Source of the DNA: Anaerolineales bacterium
GTDB taxonomy: Bacteria > Chloroflexota > Anaerolineae > 4572-78 > J111
Reading direction: 5' to 3'
Assembly (NCBI GenBank): GCA_012032575.1
Contig: JAAUSP010000377.1
Location: forward strand, 1 to 7,507
Length of the DNA stretch: 7,507 nucleotides
Below the pieces are notes generated by a model. It ran no database searches. It had not been told where the DNA came from and worked only from the letters and a program-made list of their open reading frames with translations. Positions 4,777 to 7,507 of the stretch are shown in pieces. Numbering within the stretch: the first letter of the stretch is position 1; each line of letters opens with the position of its first letter. Position numbers and translations under genes: made by a program.

Positions 4777-6156
4777 CTATTCAATCTTCCCCACCGGCAG
4801 CCGCACGATAAACCGGGTCTGGCCCGGCTGCGACTGCACGTCAATCGCCCCGTTGTGCTGGGTGATGATCCGGTACACAATATCCAGCCCCAGCCCACTG
4901 CCCACGCCGACTTCTTTGGTGGTAAAAAATGGTTCAAACAGGCGCGGCATCACTTCCGGCGGAATACCCGGCCCATCATCCGTAATTTCGACCATGGCGT
5001 AATTATTCTCGCAGCGGGTGATAATTCGCAGTGTGCCCTGGCCGTGCAGGGCGTCGGTGGCGTTATCAATCAAATTGGTCCAGACCTGATTGAGTTCGCC
5101 GCCGCGCGCCTGAATGTGGGGCAGGTCCGGGTCGTATTCACGCCGCACTTTGATATTCTTGAGCTTGTGATTCATCACGGTCAGAGTGTTGTCCAGGCCC
5201 TTGTGCAGGTCAACTTCCTGGATGGGAGCCTGGTCCATATAGGTGTAGGATTTGACTGCTGCCACCAGATCGGCAATGCGCTGGGTGCTCTGTTCGATTT
5301 CGTTGAGGAGGTTGGCCGTGTAAAGGCTGCTGTGCAGCCACGACAACACATCGCCGACACATTCGCGCTGGATATCTTCGACCAGATCACTCAATTCAGC
5401 CGGGGTTAGCCCGGTGGTGGCGAAAGTGGCGGCCATCTCCCAGGCTTGAGCCACGCCATGTTCTTCAAGCCACGCGCCAATTTCATCTTCCCGGTCAGCC
5501 TGTTCCAGCGGACTCAACGGCGGCAGGGTGGCGGCCCGAGCCGTGATTTGCTGTTGAAACGCGGCCAGCCCGGCCAACTGCTCATCGTCCGATTCCAGGG
5601 TGTTGAGTTCCAGCGTGTGGGCCTGCAATTTCGGCAGTGCTTCGCGCAGGGTTTTGGCGGCTCGACGGGCAGCGGCGGCAGGATTATTCAACTCGTGGGC
5701 CAGCCCGGCCGACAATTTGCCCAGGGCGGCCATTTTCTCCTGCTGCTTGAGGGCCGTGGCGATGCCGGCCATACGTTGAGCGGCAATCTGCAAAATGCGC
5801 GTCCCCACCACGGGGCAGACAGCAAAAAGCTGGCGAAAATTCGGCTCGTCAAACACCATCAGTCGGCTGGGTAGAATGGCGCATGAGTCCACCTGCGAGA
5901 CCGTGCCGTTGAGCAGGGCCATCTCTCCGCCGATAATGCCACGCGGCGTGGTCCCCAAAACGGTGCGGCTGCCGTTGAGGGTGCGAGTCACCTGGAGTTC
6001 TCCTTCCAGAGTAATGTAAAATTGACTCACCGGCTCATTTTCGATGAAAAAACAGTCGCCCGGCTGGAGCTGAACTTCGTAGCTGTGATCGAGCAGCCAT
6101 TGCAGCTCCGCCTCAGAAACGTCTTCAAAGAGAGGAATTTGATACTGCTCGGGCAT
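4777..6156 (-). CDS. Soluble sensor histidine kinase with N-terminal cyclic-nucleotide-binding-like domain
   Basis: A 459-residue protein without membrane segments. Residues 1-130 form a Crp/Fnr-type effector domain (Q-P-G-D-C-F-F-I-E-N at 31-40, G-G-E-M-A-L-L at 76-82), but the Arg that normally contacts the cyclic phosphate is not present after it. The H-box is L-A-H-E-L-N-N-P with phospho-acceptor His154. The catalytic domain has the N-box N-L-I-D-N-A-T-D-A-L (361-370), G1 D-D-G-P-G-I (393-398), F-box F-E-P-F-F-T-T-K (407-414) and G2 G-S-G-L-G-L-D-I (419-426), so it should be active. About 210 residues separate His154 from the N-box, much more than usual, because of an extra helical region (about 180-285) with W-L-E-E-H-G-V-A-Q-A-W-E. 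ATG 6156 follows the end of the flavoprotein gene by two bases, with its Shine-Dalgarno (TGAGG, 6166-6162) just upstream of that gene's stop, so the two are translationally coupled. The likely phosphorylation target is the receiver domain of that neighbour. Confidence 0.92.
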   Translation of the reverse strand: MPEQYQIPLFEDVSEAELQWLLDHSYEVQLQPGDCFFIENEPVSQFYITLEGELQVTRTLNGSRTVLGTTPRGIIGGEMALLNGTVSQVDSCAILPSRLMVFDEPNFRQLFAVCPVVGTRILQIAAQRMAGIATALKQQEKMAALGKLSAGLAHELNNPAAAARRAAKTLREALPKLQAHTLELNTLESDDEQLAGLAAFQQQITARAATLPPLSPLEQADREDEIGAWLEEHGVAQAWEMAATFATTGLTPAELSDLVEDIQRECVGDVLSWLHSSLYTANLLNEIEQSTQRIADLVAAVKSYTYMDQAPIQEVDLHKGLDNTLTVMNHKLKNIKVRREYDPDLPHIQARGGELNQVWTNLIDNATDALHGQGTLRIITRCENNYAMVEITDDGPGIPPEVMPRLFEPFFTTKEVGVGSGLGLDIVYRIITQHNGAIDVQSQPGQTRFIVRLPVGKIE

Positions 6157-6158
6157 GG

Positions 6159-7507
6159 CTACCTCACTTTGCTCAGATACTGGTGGATAAACTGGACCGT
6201 CACCGACCCCTCACCCACCGCCGAAGCCACCCGTTTGACCGAGCCGGCCCGCACATCACCTACGACAAAAATCCCCGGCACACTGCTTTCGGTCAGGAAG
6301 GGTTCCCGGTCCAGCGACCAATCTTTTTGGCCTGGCCGTTTTGCAGCAGTTTTGACCCGGTCAGCACAAAGCCATGCTCATCCATTTTGACCACGCCCGA
6401 CAGCCAATCGGTGCAGGGAATTGCGCCGATAAAGATAAACAATCCGGCAGCAGGCGCAGTCTCTTCAGCGCCACTGAGAATGTGGCGCACGGTTACGGCT
6501 TCCAAATGCCCATCGCCGTGGACTGCCGTCACCTGGCTTTCCAGGCGGACTTCGATTTTGGTGTTGGTTTCAATTCGCTCGACCAGGTATTGCGACATCT
6601 TTTTGGCCAGCGAGTCATCCCGCACCACCATCACCACTTTGCCCACAGATTGGGCCAGATACAACGCCGCCTGCCCGGCTGAATTGCCCGCCCCGACGAT
6701 AAAAACCGGCTGGTCGGCGCAGGCGCTGGCCTCGGTCAGCGACGCGCCGTAATAAACCCCGGCCCCGGTTAACGGCTCGATACCCGGCACATTCAGTTTG
6801 CGATACTCCAACCCGGCCGCCACGACCAGGGCATGACAGGAAATTTCACCGCCATCGGCCAGTTTGAGGATGCGGTATGGTCCTTCGACGCGCACGCCGG
6901 TGGCCTCCTGCGGCGCTAAAATTTCCACCCCAAAGCGTTTGGCCTGGGCCGTAGCCCGCCGGGCCAGGTCGGCCCCGCTCAACCCGGAAGGGAAACCGAG
7001 ATAATTTTCAATCCGGGAACTGGTCCCGGCCTGTCCCCCCGTTGCTTCCCGCTCGATCAGGACCGTGCGCAGTCCTTCCGACGCGCCGTAGACCGCCGCC
7101 GCCAGCCCGGCGGGTCCGCCGCCCACAATCGCCAGATCGTAAAAGGGCTGTTCGGCCTGGGTTTTGAGACCCACTTGAGCGGCTACGATTTGAGGCGTCG
7201 GAGCGGTCAATATCTCGCCCTCAGGCGTAACCACGACCGGCAGTTTTGTTTGCCCCAACCCAAATTGGGCCAGCAATGAGCTGGCCTCTGTGTTCAGCTC
7301 AATGTCAAAATATTGATAAGGTACATGGTTGCGGGCCAAAAAATCCTTGAGTTGGTGGCTTTCGGGCGACCAGCGATGGCCGATGATGCGGATGCCGCCA
7401 AAGGGTGGGCGATAACTGCCCTGCCAGTCTTCCAGCAGATCATCCAGCACCGGGTAAAGTTGTTCTTCGGGCGGGTCCCACGGTTTGAGTTAGATAGTAA
7501 TGGACAG
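6159..7507 (-). CDS. Response regulator/thioredoxin-reductase-like FAD oxidoreductase fusion (5' end outside window; two frameshifts)
   Basis: Read from the right edge: H-Y-Y-L then L-K-P-W-D-P-P-E-E-Q, the end of a receiver domain with its conserved Lys-Pro; then L-Y-P-V-L-D-D-L-L-E-D-W, a Grx-like domain (about 7400-7160) with R-W-S-P-E-S-H where glutaredoxin has CPxC; then a two-nucleotide-fold flavoprotein with FAD loop V-G-G-G-P-A-G (about 7126-7106), G-G-Q-A-G-T, R-I-E-N-Y-L-G-F-P and NAD(P)-side loop V-G-A-G-N-S-A (about 6697-6677). The CATC of thioredoxin reductase is replaced by Y-G-A-S-L (about 6751-6737), so it cannot work by the classic dithiol mechanism. Two frame breaks occur: an extra A at 7490 producing a TAA, and a missing base in the T5 run at 6324-6328 (+ strand) that stops the frame at 6293. 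Read past it, the protein continues as D-W-S-L-D-R-E-P-F-L-T-E, V-V-G-D-V-R (second FAD motif) and G-S-V-K-R-V-A-S-A-V-G-E-G to a TAG at 6161-6159. The uninterrupted stretch is 6293-7492. Domain identity is secure; electron donor and substrate are not. Confidence 0.88.
6162..6166 (-). promoter_or_regulatory. Ribosome binding site of the kinase inside the end of the flavoprotein gene
   Basis: TGAGG lies within the last codons of the flavoprotein frame (S-K-V-R-stop), five bases before the kinase ATG at 6156. The stop and start codons are separated by only two bases, so translation of the kinase probably depends on ribosomes finishing the upstream gene. This holds only for the frame restored across 6324-6328. 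Confidence 0.6.
6324..6328. other. Frameshift site in a homopolymer of the flavoprotein gene
   Basis: On the minus strand CCAAAAAGATTGG holds five A residues; six would give K-D-W-S-L-D-R and a continuous frame into the conserved C-terminal FAD motif. The missing base makes the frame end early at 6293. A homopolymer deletion of this type is a common sequencing error, though a real mutation is possible. Confidence 0.8.

Noticed and set aside
4855..5874. Plus-strand open frames opposite the kinase
   Set aside because: The minus strand encodes all kinase boxes without interruption, and the plus-strand products look like antisense translation.
6183..6752. Plus-strand open frame of 189 residues opposite the flavoprotein gene
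   Set aside because: It is antisense to conserved flavoprotein motifs and has no ribosome binding site or family resemblance.
4..7507. tRNA, rRNA, integrase, transposase or phage genes
   Set aside because: No cloverleaf, rRNA segment or recombinase motif was seen on either strand by eye; a covariance-model scan was not possible.

Overview
The window looks like chromosomal DNA from an environmental bacterium, most probably a Chloroflexota (Anaerolineae- or Caldilineae-like) assembled from a metagenome. The reasons are a moderately high G+C content, a secreted repeat protein that ends in a Y-L-P-I-V-V-K type tail, and the set of soluble signalling and redox genes. The assignment rests on protein style only; no rRNA or marker gene is present.

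Layout. Positions 2-1779 (+) hold the 3' part of a large surface or secreted protein: five units of a ~49-residue YDGSSW repeat, two bacterial Ig/cadherin-like domains and a C-terminal domain, broken by a frameshift near 1252-1264 and closed by a strong hairpin terminator (1844-1893). Positions 1920-3779 (-) are a two-gene operon: an F420-reductase-like NAD(P)-binding protein followed by an LtrA-family membrane protein that uses a TTG start. A divergent HxlR-family regulator (3878-4246, +) shares a 98-bp intergenic region with this operon. Two hairpins (4275-4376) separate it from the next block. Positions 4394-7507 (-) are a three-gene cluster read right to left: the C-terminal part of a response-regulator/thioredoxin-reductase-like flavoprotein fusion, a soluble histidine kinase with an N-terminal cyclic-nucleotide-binding-like domain, and a small UBP-type zinc finger protein. 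A perfect 23-bp inverted repeat made of heptamers lies between the last two.

How the genes fit together. The right-hand cluster reads as a two-component pathway whose receiver domain is fused to a redox enzyme rather than to a DNA-binding domain, so phosphorylation may control a flavoenzyme directly. The flavoenzyme lacks the CxxC of true thioredoxin reductase. The middle cluster is a separate, probably thiol- or stress-responsive unit in which the HxlR protein, with a conserved N-terminal Cys, may control itself and the oxidoreductase/LtrA operon from one palindrome placed between back-to-back -35 elements.

Caution on sequence quality. At least four places carry small indels that break otherwise perfect family signatures (about 355-440, 1252-1264, 6324-6328 and 7490). 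Their spread over unrelated genes, several at short homopolymers, suggests assembly or sequencing error more than gene decay, but the sequence alone cannot decide.
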